Below are positions 12,069 to 25,746 of a stretch of 64,000 nucleotides of DNA, one piece after another. A program made the translations under genes and the position numbers. The DNA comes from Paragordius varius (Eukaryota; Nematomorpha): the NCBI GenBank assembly GCA_964247055.1, contig OZ176052.1, positions 8,556,001 to 8,620,000 of the forward strand, in the 5' to 3' direction. The notes beneath the pieces are model-generated. The model ran no database searches, had not been told where the DNA came from, and worked only from the letters and a program-made list of their open reading frames with translations. Position 1 is the first letter of the stretch; every line of letters begins with the position of its first letter.

Positions 12069-13906
12069 TTAATGTGCTTTGTGTGTTACTATGTTAGATA
12101 AATTGATATTATCCCTTGTATGAGATCTTTTAAGTGTTTTTGGATGCCTGAGCATTGATGAAATGTTTGTGTATGACAAACTGTTTTTTAAATTTTTTGG
12201 TTTTGGATTTTTTATATCAGTAGGTGTATTAATTGACACAGAATATAAATTCTTTTCCGAGACAAAATTATCATTCATTTCATCCGTTAAAAACGATTTC
12301 CGAATCGTGGCAACTGGAAAATCATTTACATATATTTGAGGTATATTTGAAGTGGCATTCGTCTTTGTCATATTCGAATTTCCACTTTTATCCTCGGTGT
12401 TTGTAATATTTATTGCAACGGCAGAAGGCAAAGGTACTTGTATATTTTTGTTTGGATTCTCACCATTTAAATGTTCTACAGGCTGCGATATTCTATCTGA
12501 TATCCTCTTAGGCGTGGAAGATGCGAGATCGGCATTGAGTATTTTTAAGCTTTCTTTGGACATGTACACGTTAGTGTATCCATCCTGTGATATGTTTGCC
12601 AAAGTGACTTCATCGAAAGCATATGAAAGGTATTGGGGATAAAACGTATAGGCAGTATACAGAGATACACCAGCAGCTACACATATGCAACCAGTGGCAA
12701 AAACCATCCAAAAATTCCAACCATAATGGAGCCGCAACACATTCGTTTCGAGTATCAAATTTTCGCTGTAATTAAAAGTAAATTGGGTGTCGTTTCGATG
12801 ACTGAAACCTAAATCGATTGTCCCATACTTGGTGGACAAATCCGCAATGTAATAATTAAAACTGGCCAACGGTGAGATGTTAGATATGGAGAAAACGTAA
12901 TTTAAATTCGATGCAAGCATTAGTGTACCCAATAAAATGGTTCCGATCGCCGCTTCATATATCATAAATTTTAGGTAGAGTACAATTGTTAATAAAAGTA
13001 CGGGAATAGCAAGGTGAATCAATCTTTCTGAAATGTAAGCAGCCGTCCTAAAATTTGAACACCAGGTGAATTCAGGACCCGAAAAATAGAAATGAAAATA
13101 GCCATTAGATAAGTATTCGGCCATATTAAGGAGAGAATGTGGCCAACCAAATGTCAAACCTTGTTCATAATTAAAGGAACACGCATCTAGGCCCACAAGA
13201 GATAGTTGTTCATTAACACCAAAATATTTTTCATTTAGTTGATTCAAATGAACAATGGAAAGAATGTGACCGTTTCTTGCTATGATAGATACATTGATGG
13301 TGGATAAACCGATTTTTATGTTAAAAGTTACGTAAATATCATTTAATTTTTCTTCAGCGATGGTGGACAATGTTTTGGTTTCGTTGATACTTTGATTAGT
13401 ATTGTTAGTGATGGATTTTGTTATATTCCAGGTAGTGTTATTATCTATCACTGTGACTTGATCTATTGTATTAGTATGAATTGGGATATCCAGGCGACCA
13501 GATACCCAATAGTTGTGTGTCAAAGCACAAAGCAGAACAGCTCCAATGCAAAAACCAATAAAAATCTGCACATATATCATAAAAAGGATATAAAAAATAG
13601 TTTTAAGTAAGGGTTATTACAAATTAAAACAATTTATAATCCAGTAAATATATTTTTTACAAAAAAATGTTATAATTATTCCGAAAAGCTAGCACTATAC
13701 AATAATTGTACTACCTTAATCCAATCTTTGATGACTTTATTTTGAAGGCCTGGTAAAATAGCTAGTAATGCAATCAAAATGACAATTATAATTAAATCGG
13801 AGGCGATATCTTCAAACGCAAATATTGCTGGTATTCTGTGTTCAGTAAATGGCCTCACGATTTTCCATTTATCAGTTCTATTTAAAATAGTAGAAAAACT
13901 ATCCAT
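12069..13906 (-). CDS. Dual oxidase maturation factor (DUOXA)
   Basis: Multi-pass ER membrane protein that escorts dual oxidase (DUOX) to the cell surface; orthologue of the Drosophila NIP/mol and vertebrate DUOXA family. There are two coding exons, 13906-13715 and 13565-12069, joined by a 149-nt GT-AG intron in phase 0, giving 562 residues. The start is the first ATG in frame (MDSFSTILNRTD); the frame is open upstream without an ATG. TM1 is in exon 1 (LIIIVILIALLAILPGL, matching the family's ILPG turn) and TM2 opens exon 2 (IFIGFCIGAVLLCALTHNYW). A large luminal loop follows with several N-glycosylation sequons and the family landmark GWPHSLLNMAEYL. Two further TM segments cover LAIPVLLLTIVLYL to NLNYVF, and the last is FWMVFATGCICVAAGVSLY. 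The Ser/Asn-rich cytosolic tail of about 170 residues is not recognisable. No DUOX gene is in this window. Confidence 0.93.
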
Positions 13907-13959
13907 TCCCAATCTTTTGGCATGTGAAATTAGAATGTTTGACTCCAATGTATACGCGT

Positions 13960-15250
13960 AAAAAGAATCTTACATATTGTATATTAAGATAATTTGTTGA
14001 CGAAGGAAAAGTATGATACGACATACAATACATTTTTAATGGTTACATAGTATTATCTCTTCTCACCTATTAGTATGTATTTTATTTATTTTAGCCTGAC
14101 ATTAGCCTTTGTTTAGAGAATATCAACTTTATTTATTATATTAAGTTTATTTTAATATAATCTATATAATCCATTTTTTTAATATTTAGTTTATAGGTCC
14201 GGTTCTTATTAAAAATATTTTATTTAAAAAATAATTTTGGCTAAAATAATTCTTGCTCAAAGATTTGTCCCAAAACCCATGTCTTAGTAAATGGTCTTAA
14301 TTTTGACTCTAATTCATATATATTATGTACTAGGCCTTCTAAAATACAAACTATAAAATGCATGCTACTTTTGTCTAAAAAATCTAAACTCTTTACGGTT
14401 AAAATAAGTTAAGGGAAAATTAAAAAATGAATTGCGATTCCGGTTTAAAAACCGGTTCCGAAACTGTTTTGCCAATGTTTTTGCTTCCAACTTGATTCGA
14501 AAACAAGCTTTCATCTTTTAAAAATTTTGCGAATTGGCTTTTTCCAATGCCACCATTAATTCTCTGTATCTTTTATTTTAAACACCATCCACCCATCTTA
14601 ACATGAACATTCCCTTTTTTATTTTTCCTTAAATATTTCACAAAATCAAGGCTTTTGAATATCGTTTTTCTCATGTCTTTTTGCCAGTTTTATGATATGG
14701 TGGCAATCTTTCACAAGTCTTATATTATTTCTTACCAAATCCTACCCTTTACATTTAACATCGTCCTTACCTTATTTAAATGCTGCATTTTATCTTAAAT
14801 TGACGCTACAATAAAGGCCATTCATTTACAATTTCCTTGGTTTTTATCGTAATTTCACAATTTCTACAGCTAACCGCTGCATTAATTTTTGCAATAGATT
14901 TAGATGGGCTCCAACGTTAAAATGAAAAGCTTAAAAAATTTGTTACTATTCTTAACATAATAAAATGCTTTCAAAGTTAATCTTAAATTAACAACAATAA
15001 AGTCCAAAAACCATATAAATTTCAGCGTTAAGATTTTAATATTAATAGAAATGCGGCTGTTTTGGGTTTAAAATATATTTTGGTTACTTAATATACCAAT
15101 AAAATTCTACCCCTTACCCTCCCTCCACAATGTGTCCTCTGATAAACCATAGTTCTGGTATTGTCGACAATATAAAGTTTATAAAAAGTAAATTTCAAAT
15201 TTTTATAAGTTGTTTGCTTTTTATTAGCTAAAACAAATATTTTTAAAAGT
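13960..15250. other. Intergenic, no gene seen
   Basis: A+T-rich spacer between the DUOXA 5' end and the ABCG 3' end. It should include the DUOXA promoter. No open frame with family similarity and no repeat shared with the rest of the window was recognised. Confidence 0.4.
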
Positions 15251-15258
15251 ATAATACA

Positions 15259-15264
15259 TTTATT
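15259..15264 (-). terminator. Poly(A) signal of ABCG gene
   Basis: AATAAA on the minus strand about 50 nt after the ABCG stop codon, a normal spacing for a cleavage signal. Confidence 0.5.
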
Positions 15265-15314
15265 GCCATATACATTATATATTTTTTACATTTAACATGG
15301 TTCTCAAATGTCTA

Positions 15315-18300
15315 CTAATTCCACCGATTTTTTACAAATCTGATGATTAATGAGAATAAAATGGAGATTAAGCATACAAATAAAATGAATAACATATTAT
15401 CACGATTGTTTTCGCCGTTCAGTGTCAAAACTTGGTTCTTACCGGTTTTAGCAACATTGAAATGTTCATAAAACCCAAATAGGTAACCTGGAATATATAA
15501 GCGATTACATTCATTAATTTTAGTGACTGTCATATTTTTGATGATAAGGATTCCATTAATTTTTACAGGATATTCTGAAATGTGCCATTTAGTTTGACAG
15601 TCTTCATTTTCCGAATCAGGATAAACATCGTCATGTGTCGACGTATAATTGTTATCAGCCATAAATTCGTCATTTGTTTTATGATTCAGTCTACCGGTTA
15701 AAGATGTTTTGCCTTTATTTCGTTTGATTTTTAGCTCATGGTATAACATACCATGGTATGTGTTAGCTATAATTGATAAATCTTGGGGTAATGAAATTGC
15801 ATTTTTAATTTTTCCTTTTTTCCGTAGTTTATAATTTAATTTGTTATTTTCTTCATCCTTCATGGGGTTCATATAACTTATATTTAGGTATAAATTATTA
15901 TCATTAATCCACCAATTAGTCCATTTTTTGATCCGAGGTACATTTTGATTACACTTGTTGAGTATGGAACTGGTAGATAACATGAGTAGGAATATAAGAA
16001 TGATAGAAATGTATAAAGGTACCTTAACCATTTTCATCGAGTAAATTGAAGCCCGTGCTGGTATGGTTGATTTAGGTGGCAAACTTTTATATTGATAATA
16101 TGGTGAACGACGATTTCGATTAATCGTATAATCATTTTTAGGCATATTAGTTGTTGAATGATTTTTCCACTGCTGAATCGAAAAAGGGGATCCATGATGA
16201 TCTCTTAGCTTGTTGGGCATGAATGTAAAAGCGGTTATGATATGACTAATTGAGTTACAGGTAAAATATAAGGCCCATAACGACAGTAAATACATTGTGA
16301 AATTTGATATGGATGGATAAAGACTCGAGATCCAATACAATGGAGCAGCAAGTAAAATGGTATAAATGCCGAGAGATGTGGATTCCATAATGTACTAGGT
16401 TAAGCATGAGTTATATATGTAAAATTATAAAAATATATACTTGGCTTTTTATACGGCAGTGTAAAATCTGTTAAACATAAATCCCATATTTTTACTAGTG
16501 TAATTAGTTTTTGCAAAAATTAAAACGATAGAATTGTTTTAAATAAATTTTTCATTTCCAAATATCTTATCATTAGCCATATTTTTTGAAAAAAATCATG
16601 AATTAACCAATTATATCATATCAAGTGAAAAAAATTAACCGATAATATTTGAAATGGTATCCAAGGGAAAAAATGATTGTTCAGGGCAGCACTAAATGTG
16701 ACCATATTCTTGAATCCTAAAGTAATAAGAAAAGCGTTTAAAATCTGAGAATCGGCAAAATATTTTTGAAAATATATTAAAAATATAAAATTATATTATT
16801 ATAATAATTAGACTAAGGAAATTTACAAGTATTGGTTTAAATCGATTAATTTTCGAACACTAAAAATTAAAAAAGTATTTTGTAAATAGCAATGTTAATA
16901 AATTATTATTTATTAATATGTTTTATAAGTACTGTTTGCCACACGGTATATTATTTATGTTGTTTAATTGGCAAAAAATTGACATAAAAAATATCGTATT
17001 GTCCGATTTTTACCCTTAATGTTATTATGTTTAGGGTTTAATTTCATATATGTTACAATAAAATTATGTGATTTTCAAATAAACCTGAATAATTTGAACA
17101 AAAAATTATTCACGACCACTGCTAATTATATAAGAAAGTCTTATTTAATTTTTTAACCTTTGGTTTACAGCACTTTCACATTAGCCAATGTTTATAAAAA
17201 TGGTTGTTTAAAATACTTTTTTAAACGAAATGTATGGTCGTAATTATATACTTTCATTTATGGATTTGCTGATAAAATAAATTGGAAGGATGGCACACAG
17301 TGTAAAGAAAATTCCCATTTTATCTATCACAGATATACCATGAACTTTGGTATCGTAAAATACCTAACAATAATAAATAAACCATATAAATAAATTTTAT
17401 AACGGTTGAAAATATTTGATAACTATATTTGCAACGTTAAAATAAATTAAAAAATGTCATAACACTTTTATACATTTATATTGGATAAATTTATAAATCT
17501 TACAGTTCCCAGTGTTAATGAAAGGATAAGCATAAGTATGGAATCACACAAATACGATTTGACCATGTTGATTTTGCGTTTGTAACCTTGAATTATGCTA
17601 AAAAATATAAATTAAAATATTTAGGATCGAACAAACATTTTCCTAAAAAACTTTAAGAAACCTTCATTTGATTCAAAAATTATAAGAAGATACTAACAAA
17701 ATTTTATCTTATTATGATATTTAATTTTAGCTCTATTTAAAATTTATTTGGTGATATATTGAGTCTGTTATAATTTTTAATAATATCAACTTGCTTGGTG
17801 AAATAAAAATAGATATTTGAATACAAAACCCTTTTAAAATACAATTAAATTGTTAATATTGGCTAAAAATTAAAGTTTATAAGTTTGTCTATATTTGTCC
17901 TACAATAACTCAAAAAATTGAAATCGATCATTCTTTTTAATTTTTCCAATTTTGTTAATAGTTTTAATTGATAAATAATGTGTAACTACTTTTAAATGAA
18001 AATTAATTTGTTTCAAAAGGTTATATACATAAAAATTATGGTCGAATTACAGTAAAAATTGGAATTATACGGACAAAATAAAAATATTAAAGACAAATAT
18101 TTTTTTCTAAAATACAACCATACTTTAATTTTTTTTAATTATAACTCATTGTTTAAAATTGCAAAATATATAGAGATGTATATTGGTAAAACAATCAATT
18201 TTATATTTTACAGTGGTAACTAAATAATTTATATAAGAAAAATTAAGGTAAAAAAAGTATGGTAAAAAAATATTTGTCCTTGTATTTTTATTTTTCGTAT

Positions 18301-21300
18301 AATTTTAATTTTTACTAAAAAATATTTATAATACATATAAAATAATTATATAATTTTTTGAAACCATTAAGACATGGGTTGTGGAACCATTAACAAATAT
18401 TTCTTAAATATAAATCATTTTTAATTATTTATTTTATATTTTAATTTTATTTTTTACGTTTGACAAAGATTACTTGTCCTAATCGAAAATTTATAATAAT
18501 AAATTCATTCAATTTTAGATGAATTATAATGCAATAATAATGTAATTAAATTTTTTAAAATAAAGTCAAATTGTTAGTCTATATTTGTTACACACTTATC
18601 GGGGGGTTCTTTTTTAATAAAAATAATGAGCATTGAGTGTTATTGGTTATAAATGCATCCATGAAACCGCTTATAAAAATCACCATTTAATAACTATTAA
18701 GTATGTAACATATTAAAATAAAATCTGAAATTTAAAATTTTATCAATTTTTTTGAGTATTGCTGAAATTTATAAAAAGAATATTTACTATATCATATGTG
18801 ATATTAGGGTGAGGTAGGAGGTTTTTTCAGCATATGATCTTAAACTTGCGTTCAAATAATTGAATGGATGATACTTATAAAATTGATTCATTTCATCTAT
18901 GACGGATGTGTTTATGGTCGATAGGCATTTGGAACAACACAATTCCTGTAGTACTTTTAATCGTTTTATCGATTTATCAAACGATTTAAGTGAGCTGTAA
19001 TCGATCGTGGCAAAATCAACTGTAGGAAATATACAGTAAAAATTGAAAATATACGGACAAAACCGGAAAAATATAAAGACAAACATTTTTTTTTTGAAAA
19101 AAACGCTTTACTTTTAAAACTTGATTTTTTTCAATGTAACTATTATAATGGAAAGTATGAAATTGAAATGTATATTGGTAAAGCGATCAATTGTGTTTTT
19201 TATAATTGTAATTAAATGATTTGTATAGGAAAAAAATATGGTTTAAAATCTTTTGAAAAAAAATATTTGTCGTTATATTTTTACGTTTTGTCAGTAAAAT
19301 TAAACCAAAAAAATATTTTATTAAAAATTTGGTTGAAAATTTACTGTAAAAATCACAGGGATTCGTATTCACTGGTAAATGGTAACCGATAGAATTAAAA
19401 TATGGAACCATGTTTCTCGTTGTCCCATAATATACCAAACACCCATGGGACATTATCGCTACTAAAATAGGCGACAAAATGTAAAATTTATTTTTTATTT
19501 TTAGAGGCACCCATATAAATTAAAGCCTCAAAATTAAATTAATTTAACAGTAAGCTTTCAATTAGTTTTTTTGTGAGATCCATTAATCAAATGTTAAAAG
19601 TGATGTAAAATTTAATTTTACAAAACTATTGTTAGGGGTTATGAAATTATATAATTTCAAATTTATATTAAATGCCTGAATGTTGAAAACAAAATCTTCT
19701 CCAGTCCATTTCTTTCCATTATGTGATAAAAAAATTAGCAAATATTTTCGTATTTAAGGTGCGTTAATTATTTATACATTAATTGTTAGATTTGTAATAA
19801 AAAATATTTAAAAAATACCAACAAATATTGACTTACCCTTTTTATAATTTAAAAACGTTGAGAAAGGCGGATTTTCCAATTTGACTAAGACAATTTTTCC
19901 ATATCCGCACAATTCTCTAAGGAAAGTTGTTAAAAACTGTTGGGTTAACATATCTAAGGTTTCTTCTGGTTCTTCAATCATCAATATATCTAATCCGCCA
20001 CCATATAATAATTATCACATATTTATAAAGTATAATATGTATAAAATTTTGGAAATATTAAATGTACCTTTATCTAATAACAATTTGCAAGCAATTTTGA
20101 GTAGGAAATATTGAGTGGATGAAAGGGTGGAAATAACACAATGTCTTTGATTGATTAATTGTAATTGATTCAAATATTTTTCAATCTATTCGTCAATAAA
20201 CAATATATAAAACATGCTTGTTTCAAATAATAATAAATATCCTATAAATCACGATATATATGGCAAATTTAAAATACCGATTCTTTTAGCAGGAAATCGT
20301 GAATAAGACCATGTATTTTGGCATAATATATAAGCATTTCTTCCACTGTTAAAAAAGATAAAAGTTCGTCTTTATTGGCTGATACGTGAGATATGTGACG
20401 ACATAACATTCCTTTGTTGATTAAATGGTTTGAAATGTAAAATTTGCCAAAAACTTTGGTATCATTGTTAAAATCATAATGTTTGGGGCTTTCATTACTT
20501 AAAATGTTGAAGACAGAATCAATACCCGAATCTATAAGTAGGAAATATGAAATGATTTTATAGCAAGGTAGCTAATATATCTATATATAGGACTGCCCCC
20601 TACTCTCTCATAATGAGACTTTGATGTAAACCACGCTTATAAACTAAGGAAATCATGCCGACTATCAAAAATTTTTTAACTTTAGAATAGATAGATAGGT
20701 TTGCAATTCTCTTCTGTATATTTTCCCAGTAAGTGTTTTGGACCCCTCATCAAAACCCAAAAACAATTAATTTAATAATTTTAAATATATTTGTATAATT
20801 ATAATTAATATTACATATTGTTTAAAAAACCGAATATAATTGAAATTTAATAATTTAAATTAAAATTTTTTAAATTAAGAATCAGGATGCGGATGTTTAT
20901 CCATGTATTTTTTTAAAAATTGTGATTATTCTAGAGAGGGGTTTCACTTGTAAAAAGCGTTATCATTACAATAACATAAATGGATAGTAAGTATTTTATT
21001 TTTAATTAAATGGAAACTTAGTTATTCATATCCGGATTTCTGTACATAACTTTAATTCTATATTAAACCTGCGTTCCCCAAAAACAACATAGATTCCCCT
21101 TCATTTACTTCGAAGCTTATGTTATCTAGCAAGGTGTTTCGACAGCTGTTAGCTTTTTGGGGTTTTAACCAACGTTTTAGCTTTTCCCGAAAAGAGTTTT
21201 CATAGCATTCCAAAACCAGTCGATGAACAGCCAAACTTTTGGAATTAACATCGATGCAGGTTGACAATGGATCGGTAGTAGAAATAAGACTATCTTCAGT

Positions 21301-22689
21301 CCCAGATATTAGACCGTTTTCGCCCAGGGAAGGTGTGATGCGAAAATCCCTAATTTTGGGTTCATTTCGTGGGTTATTTAAATTACCTGTAGCGTCTTTA
21401 TTCTCCGTATTGGTGCGATTTTTATCATTGGGTATAGTTTCCAAATCAGGATCAGGATTTGGACGATTTTTTAACTGTACATTTGAATTGTTGGTTTCTG
21501 CCACTTTTGTAAAGAATTCACGTCCGCGGGCATAAGCCATTTTTATGTCTTGTTTGGATGTTAGTGTTTTGTGAGACCGATGGAATGTCGTTGTGCCATT
21601 TTTGTGCTGCCGGTGTTTTTCCCCTTTAGAGAATTTGTATTTGGATTTGATTGATTTTATATCTGTGTCTTGCCCGTTTTTCTCATTGGCCTGTTTCAAT
21701 TTTTCGGCCAGCGATTGAGGTGTGTCGGCCCAAGGTGTCAGAAAATCATTGGAAAGCACAGATGAATGTTTATAACGTTTCATTTTATTTGCGTATCCAC
21801 GGTCTCCGATAGCGGCGATCTGCAATGAGCCCATATCATCAAGCTCAATCGAAGAAATATTTTCAGAAGTTTTAACTGAACTACTTGCTGTGTGTGATAA
21901 CATGTGCCTGCTTGTTTGATTTTTAAAGATACGCATATTTTTTGTTGTTTTATAGTCCAAACCTTTTCTCCCCCTTACTTTATGTTTGTAATGATTTGTG
22001 TAATTAATTATATTTTTTAGTACACCCTTATAATTGGATGATGCAAAGTATGATGTGCAAGAAGACCAAAATCGTTGTTTAACGCCTAGGAAAAAACTTT
22101 TTTTATTGCATGATTTACCATTAAAGTTTCTAAGGTTACGCCTTTTTCGGCGATATATGCTATCGTCCTCTTGCTGTTGCCAACATTGGTAAAATGGTGA
22201 GGAATATGTATCTACTGTCTGAATGGATGATTCAAACGAACGATATTTATCAGTACGTGCTATCGAGTTTAATATACACAGTGTTTTATTCGATGATCCA
22301 TGAATTGTCTGATGAATATTTCTATCATTATCATTATCATTGTTGTAAAAATCTATAAATTTGTTGTCGGGTTCGATAGTTGGTGGGACATAAACTTTTC
22401 GATTAGTTTGAAAGTGACGAAAACTTGTCACAGTTTGGCTAGATAAATTATTATTATTTGAAATATTATTATTATTTGAAATATTATTTGTAATATTATT
22501 GATTGCTGTAGTATTAACATTTTTACCAAAACATATAGCGTTTGTACTAAAATTTGAAGAAAAGTTAGGTGTATAGGATGAAGTTGATGATTCTGACAGT
22601 GTATCAGTCACGATTGAGGAATAATAGGAATAGGTTGGACATAAAATAGTTTTTTCTGATTCGAAGGGTACTTTTTTGTTGTAAAACAT
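15315..22689 (-). CDS. ABCG-family half transporter, degenerate ATPase site
   Basis: Half transporter of the ABCG (White/ABCG5-ABCG8) family, which export lipids or sterols as dimers; the substrate here is unknown. Exons are 22689-21069, 20531-20278, 20185-20068, 19989-19837, 19461-19345, 19019-18788, 17597-17504, 17363-17252 and 16394-15315. The ATG is at 22689. About 500 Ser/Asn-rich residues precede the ATP-binding domain (LLDNISFEVNEGES). Walker A reads GNADSGIDS across a splice, without the invariant lysine. The signature region reads LSSTQ instead of LSGGE/Q, and Walker B reads ILMIEEPEETLD. Later landmarks are typical: SHGCLVYYG, YFNSIGYHLP, NPCDFY, then TM1 (YLCDSILMLILSLTLGT), TM2 and the C-terminal membrane block. 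The last exon has a long polar insert before the final TM (LFILFVCLISILFSLII). All splice phases agree except the last: exon 17363-17252 ends in phase 1 while 16394 begins in phase 0, so a micro-exon or error remains. The nearest insect relatives I know are CG11069/CG31121-like. Confidence 0.85.
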
Positions 22690-23700
22690 GTCTTAATTTT
22701 ATTAATGCGTTTAAATGTTGTTCATGGGTAATAACATATAGTTGATATTTATGATTAGGAGTTTTAACTAAGATTGTACTTTCAACTAACATTCTTATCA
22801 TCGTAATAAATGGCAATTATAAAAATATTTGTTTTCATATTAATGGTGTGTTTAAGAATTGAAGAAACAATATTTTTACATTTCGATAATCAATTGAAAT
22901 TCAGGTGGAAGAAACACAATAAGAAAGGAAAAATATTACAAAAATGTCGATTCCAATTTAAGAATATATAGTTTTTCAACAATAAAGGAAAAAGTATTTT
23001 CACACTTTCTCTATCTATGTTTACTTAATATTTTTAAATATTTAAAGGTACAAGATAAAGATAGGTCAAATTTTATATATAGATATGTATGTAAATGGTA
23101 CATTTCATTTTCGATTGACACTAAAATTTCAAAATCATACATTTGAAAACAAAGAGCTATTACCATTCATCTCAACATATATAAATATAATAATAGTATG
23201 GCCATTTATTTATAGTTTTATTACTTCATACGAATGTAATTATTTCGAAAAACTACATTAATATTAAATTTAAAAACATATGGATATTATAAGCTAAAAG
23301 TAATAATTATTAAATAGACGGTATTTGTTATCATATATTAGCTGTTAATTAAAAATTATTTAATCTAATTGATCATCTAAAAAATGGTAATACTATTTCC
23401 TTCCAGTGATATGATCAAACCTGCGTCCAATATTGATAAACATTATTTCTTTCATAGGTGAGTCATATCACACGTGGTTACGAGAATCAAAAAATGTTGA
23501 TTAAAAAAGGATTTAGTAAAAATAAAGTTAATAAATTATTGGCTTTTATGTGCATATACCTAACAGTAATGTGATCAGAATTTCGAACTTTGACATAGTA
23601 CAAAATTAAAACATATTTTGCCTGTTTTTACACCATCGGTGTGGTATATTACACAGTTTCCACAATAATATGATAAAATATTTATATTTGATAGGAAAAT
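22690..23700. other. ABCG upstream region, no gene seen
   Basis: A+T-rich sequence 5' of the ABCG start codon, presumably promoter and 5' UTR. Short open stretches here overlap the ABCG exon in another frame or show no similarity to known families. Confidence 0.35.
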
Positions 23701-24340
23701 ATCAGGATTATCATGGTGCTTTTGGTTTTAACCCTTACGAGTTATAAAGAAAGTATTTACACTTTTGTGGGTTTTTGGCTCTTTTAAAATGGAGTTTTCT
23801 TAAAATAAACGCATAAATTCCGACATTGTGCATTAATTTTAAATATATGCTAAATTTTGATATCGACTAAATATATTTTTAAAAAAATGCATTTTAAAGC
23901 AAAATTTTGTTGAAGCGTACTTCATACTATTTTAAGCATGATGGAAACGATATAAACGGTTGAGATGTTATACCATTTATATATATAATTCGATAATGCT
24001 AAATATTTTTCTCAATCACAATGATTAAAATATTCGTTCGTTTTCAAATTTATGTTAAAGAAAAATTGTGTTTTTTTTACAAAATTCACCGAAATATGCA
24101 AGCAAATAAACAATTAAATTATTAATCTGATTGTTCAACATCATCGAATTATTGAAAAAGGTTATTATATCTTAAAGCGTTATACCGTTTCCATCATGCT
24201 TCAAAATCGTTAGAAATACGCTTCAACAAAATATCTCAAATATGTTTATGCAAAAAATAAGAAAGAAAATTAAAGTTTTGGAAAAAAATTAAGTAATATC
24301 ATAACTCCCACTTAATGAGTATTGAAAACGTAAAAACTCT
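23700..24340. repeat. Dispersed repeat B, copy 3 (palindromic)
   Basis: The block around GAAGCGTACTTCATACTATT (about 23910-23970) recurs inverted at about 24165-24235 (CCGTTTCCATCATGCTTC, TACGCTTCAACAAAAT), so this repeat is itself a foldback of about 330 bp. Its right end (24180-24340) matches 63826-64000 in reverse. Confidence 0.55.
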
Positions 24341-24344
24341 TAAT

Positions 24345-25745
24345 CTATATATTTATATGGAAAATGCTGGCTTTGTGATCTGGTACCGCCGGTAGACCCA
24401 TTTAAATCCAAAATTCGAAAAAATATAATCATTAATGAATGCCCCGACAATAGCTTCGCCCTTTTTTGGAATTAGATCCCCAGTTTGGGCCCACCCCGTG
24501 TGCAAAACGGGTTTTTTTGAAAACACAAGTCCACAAAAATCGTGTCTTTGAGACAATTTTCTGGAGAACGTGTTGGATCATTCAATTTCAAATATGATTT
24601 TTCTTTACTTATTTTCCATTGCGCTGAACATAGTCGTCTCGCTTTTTTAATTTAGGCCCTCTTTTTACCCGCTCCCCCCGTAAAATGCCATTTTTTCAAA
24701 AAACAAAGTCCACAAAAATAATTTTTAAATCTATTTTTCGCCCTAGGTATGAGACCGAAAAATTCAATATGGATTTCACGTATTCCCTGATAAAAGGCAA
24801 AAATTTTAGTCAAGAGTTTCTATGATGATAGCTGCTGGGCAAGGAGCTACCCGCTAAAAACTGATTTTTCACTTTGTGATCTGTTTCCGGAAAACCGGTG
24901 AACCCAATCAAATCCAAACATCGAAAAAATATAATCATTAATAAATGTCCCGGCATTAGCTTCGCCCTTTTTTGGAATTAGGTCCCCAGTTTGGGCCCAC
25001 CCCGTGTGAAAAACGGGTTGAGACAATTTTCCGGATAACGTGTTGGATTCAATTTCAAATATGATTTTTTTTCACTTATTTTTGAACGCGCCGAACATAG
25101 TCATCTCACTTTTTTAATTTAGGCCCTCTTTTTACCCGCTACCCCTGTAAAATGCTATTTTTTTCAAAAAAAACAAAATCCACAAAAATAATTTTTTGAT
25201 TGTTTTTTTTTGCCCAAGGTATGAGACTGTAAAAAATTCAATAAGGATTTTTCGTATTCCCTGTTAAAAGGCAAAAATTTTAGTCAAGCGTTTCTTTGAT
25301 GATAGCTGCTGAGGATGCAGTATCTATCATATGCATAGGATGTTAAAAAATTTATGTATAATAAAATATTATTTATGGTAATCTATATATTTATGAAAAT
25401 GGAAAATGCTGGCTTTGTGATCTGGTACCGGAAAACCGGTAGACCCATTCAAATCCAAACTTCGAAAAAATATAATCATTAATGAATGCCCCGACAATAG
25501 CTTCGCCCTTTTTGTAATTAGGTCCCCAGTTTGGGCCCACCCCGTGTGAAAAACGGTTTTTTTTTTGAAAACACAAGTCCACAAAAATCGTGTCTTTGAG
25601 ACAATTTTCTGGAGAACGTGTTGGATCAATCAATTTCAAATATTATTTTTGTTTACTTATTTTCGATTGCGCCGAACATAGTCGTCTCGCCTTTTTAATT
25701 AAGTCCCTCTTTTTACCCGCTCCCCCGGTAAAATGCCATTTTTCC
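24345..25745 (+). repeat. Three tandem units of about 0.5 kb
   Basis: Three direct copies begin near 24360, 24870 and 25400. Each contains TTTGTGATCTG, AAAATATAATCATTAAT, CCCCAGTTTGGGCCCACCCC, GAGACAATTTTC and CTCTTTTTACCCGCT in the same order. An inverted fourth copy lies at 27660-28060. Unit 2 lacks a short stretch after the GGGCCCACCCC block. Open frames on the minus strand (24353-24556, 25369-25639) are shared with the repeat and match no family I recognise. The arrangement suggests a long terminal repeat arm of a foldback element amplified at one end. Confidence 0.65.
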
Positions 25746-25746
25746 T

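Noticed and set aside
12352-12642. Plus-strand frame of 96 codons
   Set aside because: Antisense to the DUOXA tail, no family similarity.
21239-21535. Plus-strand frame of 98 codons
   Set aside because: Antisense shadow of the first ABCG exon.
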